Of a DNA stretch of 64,000 nucleotides, positions 9,135 to 17,279 are shown piece after piece. The DNA is taken from positions 1-64,000 of the forward strand of contig JANQSN010000058.1 of NCBI GenBank assembly GCA_028284045.1, read 5' to 3'. Within the stretch, counting starts at the first letter, position 1. The number at the start of each line of letters is the position of its first letter. Made by a program: the position numbers and the translations under genes. This DNA is from Alphaproteobacteria bacterium (lineage in GTDB: Bacteria > Pseudomonadota > Alphaproteobacteria > DSM-16000 > Inquilinaceae). The notes beneath the pieces were generated by a model. That model made no database searches. It was not told the DNA's origin and worked only from the letters and a program-made list of their open reading frames with translations.

Positions 9135-9928
9135 CCGGCATCGATCGCCAGCGCTTGTCCGGTAACGTGGCGCGCGTCGTCCGAGGCGAGCCAAAGGGCC
9201 GCTTGCGACACCTCCACGGGGTCGATCAGGGTGACCGGCAGGGCATGGCCGTCGCCGATGGCGCGCAACAGCTCTTCCAGCGGCATCGAGGCCGCCTTGG
9301 CCATGCCCGGGATCAGGTCGGTGTCGACGCCGGTCGGGTGCAGGGTGTTCACGGTGATGCCATGCGCCGCCAACTCCCGCGCAAGGGATTGCGCCAGTCC
9401 GACGACGCCCCATTTCGAGGCGCTGTAATGCGCCATGCCGGCCTGGCCGCGCAGGCCGGCGACCGACGACGTCATGATGATGCGGCCGCCGCGCCCGCCG
9501 GCCAGCATGTGCGGCACGACGAACTTGGTGGCCAGCCAGCAACCCTTCAGGTTGACGTCGATCATGATGTCCCACCAGTCCTCGGTGAGATCCCAGCTCT
9601 GGGCCATGTCGGCGATGCCGGCGTTGCACACCAGGATGTCGATCCGCCCGAAAGCGGCGACGGTCTCGGCGACCGCAGCGGCCATGGCGTCGGCCAGCCG
9701 GACATCGGCTTTCAGTTGGAGGGCGCGGCGGCCCTGCGTGCGGACCTGAGCGGCGGTTTCGCCCAAGTCTTCCGGCCGCGCCAGCGCGTAGCGCGGATAG
9801 GGCAGATCCTCGCAGAGGTCGAGCGCCGCGATGTCGGCCCCTTCGCGCGCCATGGTGACGGCATGCGCCCGCCCTTGGCCGCGCGCGGCCCCGGTAATCA
9901 GGGCGACCTTGCCGTCGAGCTTGCCCAA
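9119..9928 (-). CDS. Mycofactocin-coupled SDR family oxidoreductase
   Basis: A 269-residue short-chain dehydrogenase with the nucleotide motif TGAARGQGRAHA, structural NAG in VCNAGI, and catalytic Ser-Tyr-Lys (TSSV...YSASK). GQGRAHA and the inserted segment after the second strand (LDLCEDLPYPRYALARPEDL) are hallmarks of mycofactocin-associated SDRs, which keep NAD tightly bound and need mycofactocin to be re-oxidised. The start chosen is TTG at 9928 (LGKLDGKVALITG) with AGGAA upstream; a GTG at 10012 adds 28 residues without family match. It lies between mftA and mftB and overlaps mftB by 4 bases. Its substrate is probably an alcohol or other carbinol, not known. Confidence 0.9.
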   Translation of the reverse strand: MGKLDGKVALITGAARGQGRAHAVTMAREGADIAALDLCEDLPYPRYALARPEDLGETAAQVRTQGRRALQLKADVRLADAMAAAVAETVAAFGRIDILVCNAGIADMAQSWDLTEDWWDIMIDVNLKGCWLATKFVVPHMLAGGRGGRIIMTSSVAGLRGQAGMAHYSASKWGVVGLAQSLARELAAHGITVNTLHPTGVDTDLIPGMAKAASMPLEELLRAIGDGHALPVTLIDPVEVSQAALWLASDDARHVTGQALAIDAGRMLR

Positions 9929-10022
9929 GGGCGCGCGTTCCTGGTGATGGCCGCAGTCCGCCGGGCGACCCCGGATCCCGCGCCTGGGCGGGCCGGGGTC
10001 GCCCGGCGCCACGGCGATGGCG

Positions 10023-10199
10023 TCAGTAGACCCCGCACATGGCGTCGATGCCGACCTCCTCGATGACCACGTCTTCCAGGGTCTTCGGCGGCTCGGCGGC
10101 CGGTTCCTTGGCCTTGGCCGTGGCCGGCGGAGCGGCGGGCGCGGGGGCGTCGGTATCGGTGTCGGGTGTCGCCTCGGCCGGCTGAAGGTCTTTGAGCAT
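10023..10199 (-). CDS. mftA: Mycofactocin precursor peptide MftA
   Basis: A 58-residue precursor peptide that ends VIEEVGIDAMCGVY. The terminal Val-Tyr is the part that becomes the cofactor after MftC-catalysed decarboxylation and cross-linking. The usual ending is IDGMCGVY, so the Gly before Met is Ala here. The leader is longer than in mycobacteria because of an Ala/Pro/Thr-rich stretch (residues 9-37). The ATG at 10199 is preceded by AAGGAG. The gene follows mftF by 73 bases, inverted from the usual order in which mftA comes first, so it may have its own promoter in that gap or rely on read-through. Confidence 0.93.
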   Translation of the reverse strand: MLKDLQPAEATPDTDTDAPAPAAPPATAKAKEPAAEPPKTLEDVVIEEVGIDAMCGVY

Positions 10200-10272
10200 C
10201 AGGGGGTCTCCTTTCTGATTGGGGGGAACGGGGACGCGACGCACACGATGTCCCGCTACCTGCCGGCGCCGG

Positions 10273-11787
10273 TTAGCGCCGCCAGCGAAGCCACGGGACC
10301 AGCGGCCGCCAGCAGCGCCGGGCCAGGCAGCCGCGCCAGACGCCGAACTGGTAGGCCGCCATCTCCAGCCAGAACAGGCTGGCATAGACGGGCAGGGAGA
10401 CGGCCGGTCGCAGCCGTCGATGATCGACCACCGGCCCGACCAGCAACAACACCGCAACCGCCGGTGCCAATGGCGGCCACAGCGCCGCCAGCGCCAGCGC
10501 CGGCAGCCCGAGATAGCGGGCGACGTCGCGCCCCAGGTGATAGAGCGCCGCCCCGTGTCCGCGCAGCACCGAGGCGACGAGGCGGCCGAACGGCAGGCCG
10601 ACGCCGACCCGCCGCAGCATGCGGTGCTTGCCGGCCAGTTCCGCCGTCACCAGGCCGAGCGCCAGCACCGCCAGCGCCGCCGCGGCGGGCCAGAAGACCG
10701 GCAGCGCTGTCAACCCGCCCAGCGCGACCAGCGCGGTGCGCGGCAGGTACTGGATGCGCCGGTTGGCCGGATGGCGCGCCTGCAGGTCGGCTTCCGAGGA
10801 GGCGTAGTCGGCGCGCCGGGCCAGCAGCGCCGTCAACCGCACGCGATGGTCATGAAAGACGATGCCAGCCGCCGTGTAGCGCACGCCGGCACCGTGCCTG
10901 AGCGCCCGCCAGACGAAATCGGCATCCTCGCCGACCCGCATCTCCGGCGCGAAGCCGCCCAGCGCCAGCAGCAGGTCGCGCCGCACCACGAGATTGCAGG
11001 CCGGCAGATAGGCGATCGCCTGGCTGGGGCCGACGGGACCGTCGAAGGCACCCATGTCGAGGGGCGAGCGCACCACCTCGAACGCCGCGACCGGCCCGTG
11101 GGCCGACAGGGCAGCGACCCGGCCGCCGACGATGGCGGTTGCCGGATCGTCGAGATGGGCGACCAGCGTGGCGAGCCAGCCGGGGGTCGCCACGCAGTCG
11201 TTGTCGATGAACGCCAAGACTTCCGCCTCGGCCTCCGCCGCCGCCAGGTTGCGTGCCGCGGCGGGACCGCGATTGCGGTCGAGCCGCATCAGCCCGACCG
11301 GCAGCCCGGCCAGCGCGGGCGCCAGCGGCGGGTCGGAGGCATCGTCCACCACGACGATTTCGCGCCGGTCCGCGGGATAGTCGAGCGCCAGCAACGACTG
11401 CACACAGGCCCGCGTTGCCGCCGGCCGGCCATGCGCCGCCACGATGATCAGCACCGAAGGCCAGAGGACCGGCACCGCCGGTTCGCGCGTCACCAGGCGT
11501 CGGTGCCACAGGTCGTCGAGGAACGCCGCCGCCTCGCCCGGCGCCGAAGACGAGTCGGTGAGGTCGGCCGCGCTCAACCCCTGGCGCGCCGCCGCCGTCG
11601 GCAGCCGGGCCAGCAGCGCGCCCGCCGCCGCGTTCAGGCGGATCGCCAATAACGGTCGCTTCGACAAGAGCACGCCGCCGTCGCGGCCCTCGACCACCGT
11701 CAGCCCCGCCGCCAGGCGGTAGCGGGCGTTGCCGCGCCGGTCTTGCGCCGGCAACGGGTGGTGCAGATCGGCGCCGAGGGCGGTCAT
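10273..11787 (-). CDS. mftF: Mycofactocin glycosyltransferase MftF
   Basis: A 504-residue family 2 glycosyltransferase. An N-terminal PqqD-like segment (about residues 15-95) precedes the GT-A domain (IIVAAHGRP, VVVDDASDPPL, DxD-like IDNDC, and catalytic VGEDADFVWRAL), followed by C-terminal hydrophobic helices (about 365-470). MftF adds beta-1,4-glucose units to premycofactocin to give the oligoglycosylated cofactor. The start ATG at 11787 overlaps the end of etfB by 4 bases, so translation is probably coupled. Confidence 0.9.
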   Translation of the reverse strand: MTALGADLHHPLPAQDRRGNARYRLAAGLTVVEGRDGGVLLSKRPLLAIRLNAAAGALLARLPTAAARQGLSAADLTDSSSAPGEAAAFLDDLWHRRLVTREPAVPVLWPSVLIIVAAHGRPAATRACVQSLLALDYPADRREIVVVDDASDPPLAPALAGLPVGLMRLDRNRGPAAARNLAAAEAEAEVLAFIDNDCVATPGWLATLVAHLDDPATAIVGGRVAALSAHGPVAAFEVVRSPLDMGAFDGPVGPSQAIAYLPACNLVVRRDLLLALGGFAPEMRVGEDADFVWRALRHGAGVRYTAAGIVFHDHRVRLTALLARRADYASSEADLQARHPANRRIQYLPRTALVALGGLTALPVFWPAAAALAVLALGLVTAELAGKHRMLRRVGVGLPFGRLVASVLRGHGAALYHLGRDVARYLGLPALALAALWPPLAPAVAVLLLVGPVVDHRRLRPAVSLPVYASLFWLEMAAYQFGVWRGCLARRCWRPLVPWLRWRR

Positions 11788-12653
11788 GCCGGCTCCTCCA
11801 GAAGACCATGCTCGCCGAGAAAGGCGAGGATGGCATCGGCCAATTCCTCCGGCGAGCCGTCGATGATGCGCCCAGCCTTCTGGGCGACGCCGGCCGACAG
11901 GATCTGCGCCACCCGCTCGTGCGGGGCTGACGCGCTGTCGGGGATGAAGATCTCGCGCGGCCGCGGATAGGGCGGCATGGCCGCCTCAGCCGTCGCCGAC
12001 GGGAAGGCAAGATCCATCGGCGCCAAGCCGAGGTCGGGCAGATGGCGCACGGGTATCTCAGCCCGCTTGGCCGCCATCAGACCGGGCAGCCCGGCATAGC
12101 GCAGCGGTGCCGACCCGGCCTCCACGGCCAGGACCGCCGGCAACGTGACCTCGCCTTCCGACCGGGCACCGCGCGCCAGCCGGCGCACGAAGCGGGCACG
12201 GCCGTCGGAGAGTTCGAACGACAGGACATCGGTGACCACCGGCCACCCGAGACGCTCGGCCAACAGCGCCGGCACCTTGCCCGAGCCGCCGGCCAGGCTG
12301 CGCGCGCCGCACAGGATGAGGTCCGGCAGCCCCTCCGTGCTGAGCGCGGCCGCCAGCAGCAGCGAGGTCGCGGCGGGTCGCGTCGCGGTTCGCTGATCCT
12401 CCCAGACGCGCAAGACGGCATCCGCGCCGACCGCCAGCGCGTCGCGCAGCACGGTTTCCGCCTCGTCCGGGCCGATGGTGACGGCGCGCACCGTGCCGTC
12501 GTCTGACCGCAGCCTGAGCGCCAGCTCCAGCGCCGCGGCATCGGCCGGGTTGAGGACGTAGAGCGTGCGCCCGGCATCGATCGCGCCGGTCAGCGGGTCG
12601 ACCTCGACGGTCTCCGGATCGGGCAGGCAGGACAGGCAGACGGCGATGCGCAT
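11784..12653 (-). CDS. etfB: Electron transfer flavoprotein beta subunit
   Basis: A 289-residue ETF beta (FixA-like) subunit starting MRIAVCLSCLPDPETVEVD, with the ETF nucleotide-binding region around DLILCGARSLAGGSGKVP and the VLAVEAGSAPLRY segment where the family signature lies. ETF accepts electrons from flavoprotein dehydrogenases and delivers them to ETF:quinone oxidoreductase. The ATG at 12653 is 16 bases after the fixX-like stop. Having the whole ETF/ETF:QO set inside the mycofactocin operon suggests it is dedicated to this pathway rather than to fatty-acid oxidation. Confidence 0.87.
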   Translation of the reverse strand: MRIAVCLSCLPDPETVEVDPLTGAIDAGRTLYVLNPADAAALELALRLRSDDGTVRAVTIGPDEAETVLRDALAVGADAVLRVWEDQRTATRPAATSLLLAAALSTEGLPDLILCGARSLAGGSGKVPALLAERLGWPVVTDVLSFELSDGRARFVRRLARGARSEGEVTLPAVLAVEAGSAPLRYAGLPGLMAAKRAEIPVRHLPDLGLAPMDLAFPSATAEAAMPPYPRPREIFIPDSASAPHERVAQILSAGVAQKAGRIIDGSPEELADAILAFLGEHGLLEEPA

Positions 12654-12669
12654 CGGGGGCTGCCTCACC

Positions 12670-12954
12670 TCAGGATTCGCGGAAGGTGACGCCGTACCCG
12701 CCCCGCGGATAGGTCCAGTGAATTGCGCCTTCCTCCGCACAGACGAAGTAACAGGCTCCACATTCAAAGCACTGTTCATAGTTGAACAGCACGCTGCCAT
12801 CGTCCAGCGGCACGAACAGATTTGCCGGACACACGGTGACGCAGGATTGCACCGCGCAGCTCCGGCATTTCTCGCCGTCAACGACGATATGTGGCCGATC
12901 ATCGACCTTGAATCGAGCGGTCCGTATCTTCTCGTCGTGGGTGGTTATCACCAT
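12670..12954 (-). CDS. fixX: FixX-like ferredoxin partner of ETF:quinone oxidoreductase
   Basis: A 94-residue iron-sulfur protein with two cysteine groups, CRSCAVQSCVTVC near residues 30-42 and CFECGACYFVC near residues 63-73, followed by the FixX-type tail IHWTYPRGGYGVTFRES. In eukaryotic ETF:QO this module is fused to the flavoprotein; in FixABCX-type bacteria it is separate, as here. The ATG at 12954 overlaps the preceding fixC-like gene by 7 bases. It should pass electrons with the FixC-like subunit to quinone. Confidence 0.9.
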   Translation of the reverse strand: MVITTHDEKIRTARFKVDDRPHIVVDGEKCRSCAVQSCVTVCPANLFVPLDDGSVLFNYEQCFECGACYFVCAEEGAIHWTYPRGGYGVTFRES

Positions 12955-14282
12955 AGATAGGCCCTCGTGACTTGATATAGATCCCTCAATACATGGCTCG
13001 GTTTGCCACCGACCTTGCGAAGGCTGCGCCAATAGAGCGGCAGGAGCTTCTGCTTGCGGTTGCCGTCGACGCGGAACAGCGCCTCCGACGCTAGAGCGGC
13101 GAGTTCCGGATAGAGGTTTTGCAGCCGCTCGCCGTTGACGAAGGACGGCGCGTGCCGATAGGCCTGGAAGTCGGTCAGCACGTTGCGCCGGCGCAAGGCG
13201 TCGAGGTAGAGGCGCAGGACGGAGCGGCTGAAGTCGCGGCGCCGGCAGGCGTCGATGGCGACCTCCGCCGCCGCCAGCCCCGATTGCATGGCGTAGTTGA
13301 TGCCCTCGATATAGATCCCGGTGGACAGGCAGAAGCCGGCGGCATCGCCGGCCACCATCATCCCGTCGGTGTAGAGGTCGGGGATCATCTTCCACCCTGC
13401 CTCCGGGATCAGATGGGCGGAGTACTCCCGCAAGGTGCCGCCGCGCACCAGCGGCGCCACCGCCGGATGGGCCTTGAACGTCTCCAGGAGGTCGTAGGGG
13501 CGCTTCTTGTGCTCGACCAGGGAGGAGAGCTGGGCGATGACGCCCAGCGACAGCGAGGTCTTGTTGGTGTAGAGGAAGGCGCCGCCGTGCACCTCTTCGG
13601 TCACCGCGCCGAGATACTCCAGCGCCATGCCTTCCTCGCCGTTGAGGTGGAAGCGCTGGCGGATCACCGCTTCGTCGAGACCGATCACCTCCTTCACGCC
13701 CAGCGCCAGCTCGTGGGTCTCCAGTTCGCGTTGCAGCCCGGCCTTGCGGGCGAGCCACGAGTTCACGCCGTCGCAGGCGATGACCACGTCGCCGCGCACC
13801 TCGCCCTCGTCGCGGCGCACCTTGACGCCGACGACGCGGCTGCCTTCCCACAGCAGGTCGTCCACCACCGTGGAGGTCAGCAGGAAGGCGCCGGCCGCCT
13901 CGGCTTGCGCGGCGAACCAGCGGTCGAATTTCGGGCGCAGGATGGTGAAGGCGTTGTAGGGCGGCGCGACATAGCCGGGTGCTGCGGACCGGAAGTCGAG
14001 CGAGACGGCCGTGGTCGGCGACATCAAGACGAGGTCGCGGCGGCAGACATGGCGCTCCACCGGGGCCTGTTCCCACCAATTGGGGATCAGGGCATCGACG
14101 ATCGCACTGCCGTAGAAGACCGCGCCGGAAACGTTCTTGGCGCCGGGGTATTCGCCACGCTCGATCAGCAGAACCTTCAGCCCGGCCCGCGCGCACAGCA
14201 GCGCCGCCGCACTGCCGGCGGGGCCGGCGCCGACGATGATGACGTCGAAGCGTTCGCTTCTGCCGTTGGCGTTGGCGCTCAT
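12948..14282 (-). CDS. fixC: ETF:quinone oxidoreductase, FixC-like flavoprotein
   Basis: A 444-residue FAD protein with the dinucleotide motif VIIVGAGPAGSAAALLCARAG at the N-terminus, VIACDGVNSWLARKAG in the middle and the second FAD-contact motif MMVAGDAAGFCLS near residue 315. These fit the FixC/ETF:quinone oxidoreductase family. It acts at the inner membrane face and reduces quinone with electrons from ETF. The ATG at 14282 overlaps the etfA stop as ATGA. The protein could instead be a dedicated FixC of a bifurcating complex, but no nitrogen-fixation genes are near. Confidence 0.88.
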   Translation of the reverse strand: MSANANGRSERFDVIIVGAGPAGSAAALLCARAGLKVLLIERGEYPGAKNVSGAVFYGSAIVDALIPNWWEQAPVERHVCRRDLVLMSPTTAVSLDFRSAAPGYVAPPYNAFTILRPKFDRWFAAQAEAAGAFLLTSTVVDDLLWEGSRVVGVKVRRDEGEVRGDVVIACDGVNSWLARKAGLQRELETHELALGVKEVIGLDEAVIRQRFHLNGEEGMALEYLGAVTEEVHGGAFLYTNKTSLSLGVIAQLSSLVEHKKRPYDLLETFKAHPAVAPLVRGGTLREYSAHLIPEAGWKMIPDLYTDGMMVAGDAAGFCLSTGIYIEGINYAMQSGLAAAEVAIDACRRRDFSRSVLRLYLDALRRRNVLTDFQAYRHAPSFVNGERLQNLYPELAALASEALFRVDGNRKQKLLPLYWRSLRKVGGKPSHVLRDLYQVTRAYLW

Positions 14283-15319
14283 TGGTGCACCATCTGGCGG
14301 GCGGCCTCGGGTTTGGCCGGCGCAGCACCACCGGCGGCGCGCGCCGCCAGCTTGCTGAGCAGGATCGGCACGATCTCGTGCAGATCGCCGACGACGCCGA
14401 GATCGGCCATCTTCAACAGCGGCGCCGTGCGGTCGGTGTTGACGGCGACGATCACCTCGCTGCCCCCGATCCCGGCGACGTGCTGACCCGCGCCGGACAC
14501 GCCGAAGGCCAGGTAGAGCTTCGGCGCCACCACCTTGCCGGTGGTGCCGATGAAGCGGTCGTCGGCCAGCCAGCCGCGATCCGCCGCCACCCGTGTACCG
14601 CCCAGCGTCGCGCCCAGCGCCGCTGCCAGCGTCTGCAACTGCGCCATGCCGTCCGGCCCGCCGACGCCGAGGCCGCCGGAGACGATGCGCTCCGCATCGG
14701 TCAGGTCGACGGTCTCGGGGTCCGGCGGCAGCGTGCTGAGCGTGCGGTCGCGCAAGCGGGCCGGGTCGAGGGCGGGGACGATCCGCTCGACTTCGACCCG
14801 CCGACCGGCGCGGCCTGGTCCGACGCCGCGCACCCCCGGCGTCAGCAGGAAGCCGACCAGCAGGTCGCGCGCCCAGATCAGCCGCTCGTGGCGCCGGTTG
14901 CCGTGGGTCACGCGATACGCCTCCGCACAGCCGTCCGCCATGACCGCAACCCGCGTGCAGCCGGTCACCAGCGGCAGTCGCCACCGGACGGACAGCCGCG
15001 GCAGCCAGGCGCGGGCATCGCCGCTGTCCGGCGCGATGATCGTCGCCGGCCGGGCGTCCCGCAGCACAGGCTCCAGCGCCGCAAGCCAGCCATCGGCACT
15101 GAACCCGTCGAGAGCGGCATGTTCGACCAGCGTCACCCGGTCGGCGCCGTATGGCGCGAGGTCCTCGGCCAGCCCGGCCACCGCAGCGCCCGGCAGGACG
15201 ACGTGCACGTGGCAGCCGCGCTGGTCGGCGATGTCGCGCGCCTCCGCCACGCATTCCAGCGTCGCCGGCGTCAATGCGTCGTGGTCGGTCTCCGCCACCA
15301 CCAGGACCGGGCCGTCCAT
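14279..15319 (-). CDS. etfA: Electron transfer flavoprotein alpha subunit
   Basis: A 346-residue ETF alpha (FixB-like) subunit. The C-terminal FAD-binding domain shows ERIVSGGLGVGG, LGGTRVAADRGWLADD, the FIGTTGKVVAPKLYLAFGVSG segment and IVAVNTDRTAPLLKMADLG, all standard for the family. The start MDGPVLVVAE at 15319 shares one base with the stop of the upstream OYE gene (TGATG), so the genes are translationally coupled. It forms the ETF heterodimer with the beta subunit encoded two genes downstream; the two are split by fixC and fixX. Confidence 0.9.
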   Translation of the reverse strand: MDGPVLVVAETDHDALTPATLECVAEARDIADQRGCHVHVVLPGAAVAGLAEDLAPYGADRVTLVEHAALDGFSADGWLAALEPVLRDARPATIIAPDSGDARAWLPRLSVRWRLPLVTGCTRVAVMADGCAEAYRVTHGNRRHERLIWARDLLVGFLLTPGVRGVGPGRAGRRVEVERIVPALDPARLRDRTLSTLPPDPETVDLTDAERIVSGGLGVGGPDGMAQLQTLAAALGATLGGTRVAADRGWLADDRFIGTTGKVVAPKLYLAFGVSGAGQHVAGIGGSEVIVAVNTDRTAPLLKMADLGVVGDLHEIVPILLSKLAARAAGGAAPAKPEAARQMVHQ

Positions 15320-17277
15320 CAGATCGCCCTCCCGGCACGCTCGCCTTCGACGATGGCGGCATGCGCGCGGCGCGGCGCCACGCAATCGCCGATCCGCTGC
15401 ACCGTCGGGACCTGGCCCTTCAGCGCGAAGTAGAGAGCGTCGTCGGCCTTGCGGTGGATCGCCAGCACCACGGTGTCGACCTTCGGGAAGGTGACGATCT
15501 GGCCGGAATAGTTGTGCAGGGCCGTGACCTCGCCGCCGGCGATGCTGAGCACGGAGTGATTGGGCGTGCAGGTGATGCCAAGGCGCCGCGCCTGGCGGTA
15601 CCAGTTCTCCAGATCCAGCGTGACGCCGAGGTCCTGGCCGACATAGAGGGTCGGCGTCACCACCTCGACCCGGCAGCCCTGCTCGGCCAGGTACTCCGCG
15701 GTGCTGGTGGCCTCGTGGAAGCCGAGGCGGTCGATCACCAGGACCCGTTCGCCGGGGACGACGGCGCCGGAGAGGATGTCGGTGACGTCGGCGACCTCCG
15801 GTCCCTCGCTGCCGGGAATGGCGGTGCGGTCGGGGGCGGAGCCGGTGGCGACGACGATGGCGTCGGGACGTTCCGCCAACACGGTCTGGGCCGTCGCCGC
15901 CGCACCGGTGCGCAGGTCGACGCCGAGCTGGTCGATCTCGTGCAGCAGATTGCGCACGATGTCGCCGAACTCCGCCCGATTGGTCACCCGCGCGGCCCAG
16001 ACGACCTGGCCGCCCAGCCGCGCCTGCTTCTCCATCAGCGTGACGCGGTGGCCGCGCCGCGCGGCGACCGCGGCCGCCTTCAGCCCGGCCGGCCCGCCGC
16101 CGATGACGACCACGCGCTTCGGCTTCTCGGCGCGCGTCAGCGTGCCGGCGCCGAGGGTCTTCTCCTGGCCGGTCGCCGGCGTCTCGATACAGCCGAGCCA
16201 GCGGTTCAGCCCCATCCGGCCGACGCATTCTTGATTGCAGGAGAGACACAAGCGGATGTCGTCGGCCCGGTTCTCCCGCGCCTTGCGGGCGAATTCCGGA
16301 TCGGCGATCTGCGCGCGCACCACGCCGATCAGGTCGGCATGCCCTTCGGCCAGCACGCGTTCCGCCTGGATCGGGTCCTTGACCCGGCCGACGCCGATCA
16401 CCGGCAGGCGCACCGCCTTGCGGATCGCCGAGGCAATGAACATCGCGTAGTTCGGCGGAATCCGCATCGACGCTTCGATCATGTAGAGGGTCGAGGTGGC
16501 GCTGCCGATGGAGGTGTTGATGCAGTCGATCAGCCCGTCGCCTTCCAGGATGCGGGCGAGCGCGACGGTTTCGTCGATGGTGATGCCGTCGCGGATCAGC
16601 TCGTCGCCGCACAGCCGCACGCTCAGCACATAGTCGCGCCCGACCGCCAGACGGATGGCAGCGATGATCTCGCGCAGCAGCCGCGCCCGGTTGTCCAGGC
16701 TGCCGCCATAGGCGTCGTCGCGGCGGTTGGTGCTGCGCGACAGGAACTGCCGGACGATCGAGGAGTGCGAGCACTGCAGCTCGACGCCATCGAAGCCGCC
16801 CTGTTTGGTGTAGCCGGCGACCCTCGCATAGCCCTCGACGATCTCGCGGATGTCCGCCGCCTCGACCGCCTTCGGCACCTCGCGGAACAGCGGATCGGCG
16901 ACGGCCGACGGCGCCCAGGCGGGCAGACGCGTGAACATGCCGCTGCCCTGCCCGCCATTGTGGTTGATCTGGGCGAGGATCGGCACGCCGTGGTCGTGCA
17001 CCATCTCGGTGATCCGCCGATAGCCGGGGATCACCGCCGGATTGAAGGCGTGGATCAGCTTCTCGTACGGGTGGTCCGTCGGATGGGTGGAGTGTTCTTC
17101 GGTGATGATCAGGCCGACGCCGCCGGCTGCCCGCTCGCGGTAGTAATAGCCGTGCCGGTCGGTCGGCATGAAATCTTCGGCGTAGTTGGTCAGATGGGCG
17201 GAGAACACGATGCGGTTGGGCACCGTGATGCTGCCGACCTTGAGCGGCGTGAAGAGAAGCCGGGGCGCGCTGGTCAT
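15319..17277 (-). CDS. Mycofactocin-system FadH/OYE family oxidoreductase (first copy)
   Basis: A 652-residue flavoprotein built like 2,4-dienoyl-CoA reductase: an N-terminal FMN TIM barrel (about residues 5-330, with QINHNGGQGSG and DGVELQCSHSSI), a 4Fe-4S site with C-x2-C-x3-C-x11-C (CLSCNQEC... near residue 352), and FAD/NAD(P) domains with VVIGGGPAGLKAA. This class recurs in mycofactocin clusters. Its substrate is unknown; it could move electrons between NAD(P)H or mycofactocinol and ETF. It is two bases from the second copy and overlaps etfA by one base. Confidence 0.87.
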   Translation of the reverse strand: MTSAPRLLFTPLKVGSITVPNRIVFSAHLTNYAEDFMPTDRHGYYYRERAAGGVGLIITEEHSTHPTDHPYEKLIHAFNPAVIPGYRRITEMVHDHGVPILAQINHNGGQGSGMFTRLPAWAPSAVADPLFREVPKAVEAADIREIVEGYARVAGYTKQGGFDGVELQCSHSSIVRQFLSRSTNRRDDAYGGSLDNRARLLREIIAAIRLAVGRDYVLSVRLCGDELIRDGITIDETVALARILEGDGLIDCINTSIGSATSTLYMIEASMRIPPNYAMFIASAIRKAVRLPVIGVGRVKDPIQAERVLAEGHADLIGVVRAQIADPEFARKARENRADDIRLCLSCNQECVGRMGLNRWLGCIETPATGQEKTLGAGTLTRAEKPKRVVVIGGGPAGLKAAAVAARRGHRVTLMEKQARLGGQVVWAARVTNRAEFGDIVRNLLHEIDQLGVDLRTGAAATAQTVLAERPDAIVVATGSAPDRTAIPGSEGPEVADVTDILSGAVVPGERVLVIDRLGFHEATSTAEYLAEQGCRVEVVTPTLYVGQDLGVTLDLENWYRQARRLGITCTPNHSVLSIAGGEVTALHNYSGQIVTFPKVDTVVLAIHRKADDALYFALKGQVPTVQRIGDCVAPRRAHAAIVEGERAGRAI

Positions 17278-17279
17278 CT

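Noticed and set aside
9119-10012. Longer SDR starting at GTG 10012
   Set aside because: The extra 28 residues have no family match and no Shine-Dalgarno precedes the GTG; the TTG at 9928 has AGGAA upstream and gives the usual N-terminus.
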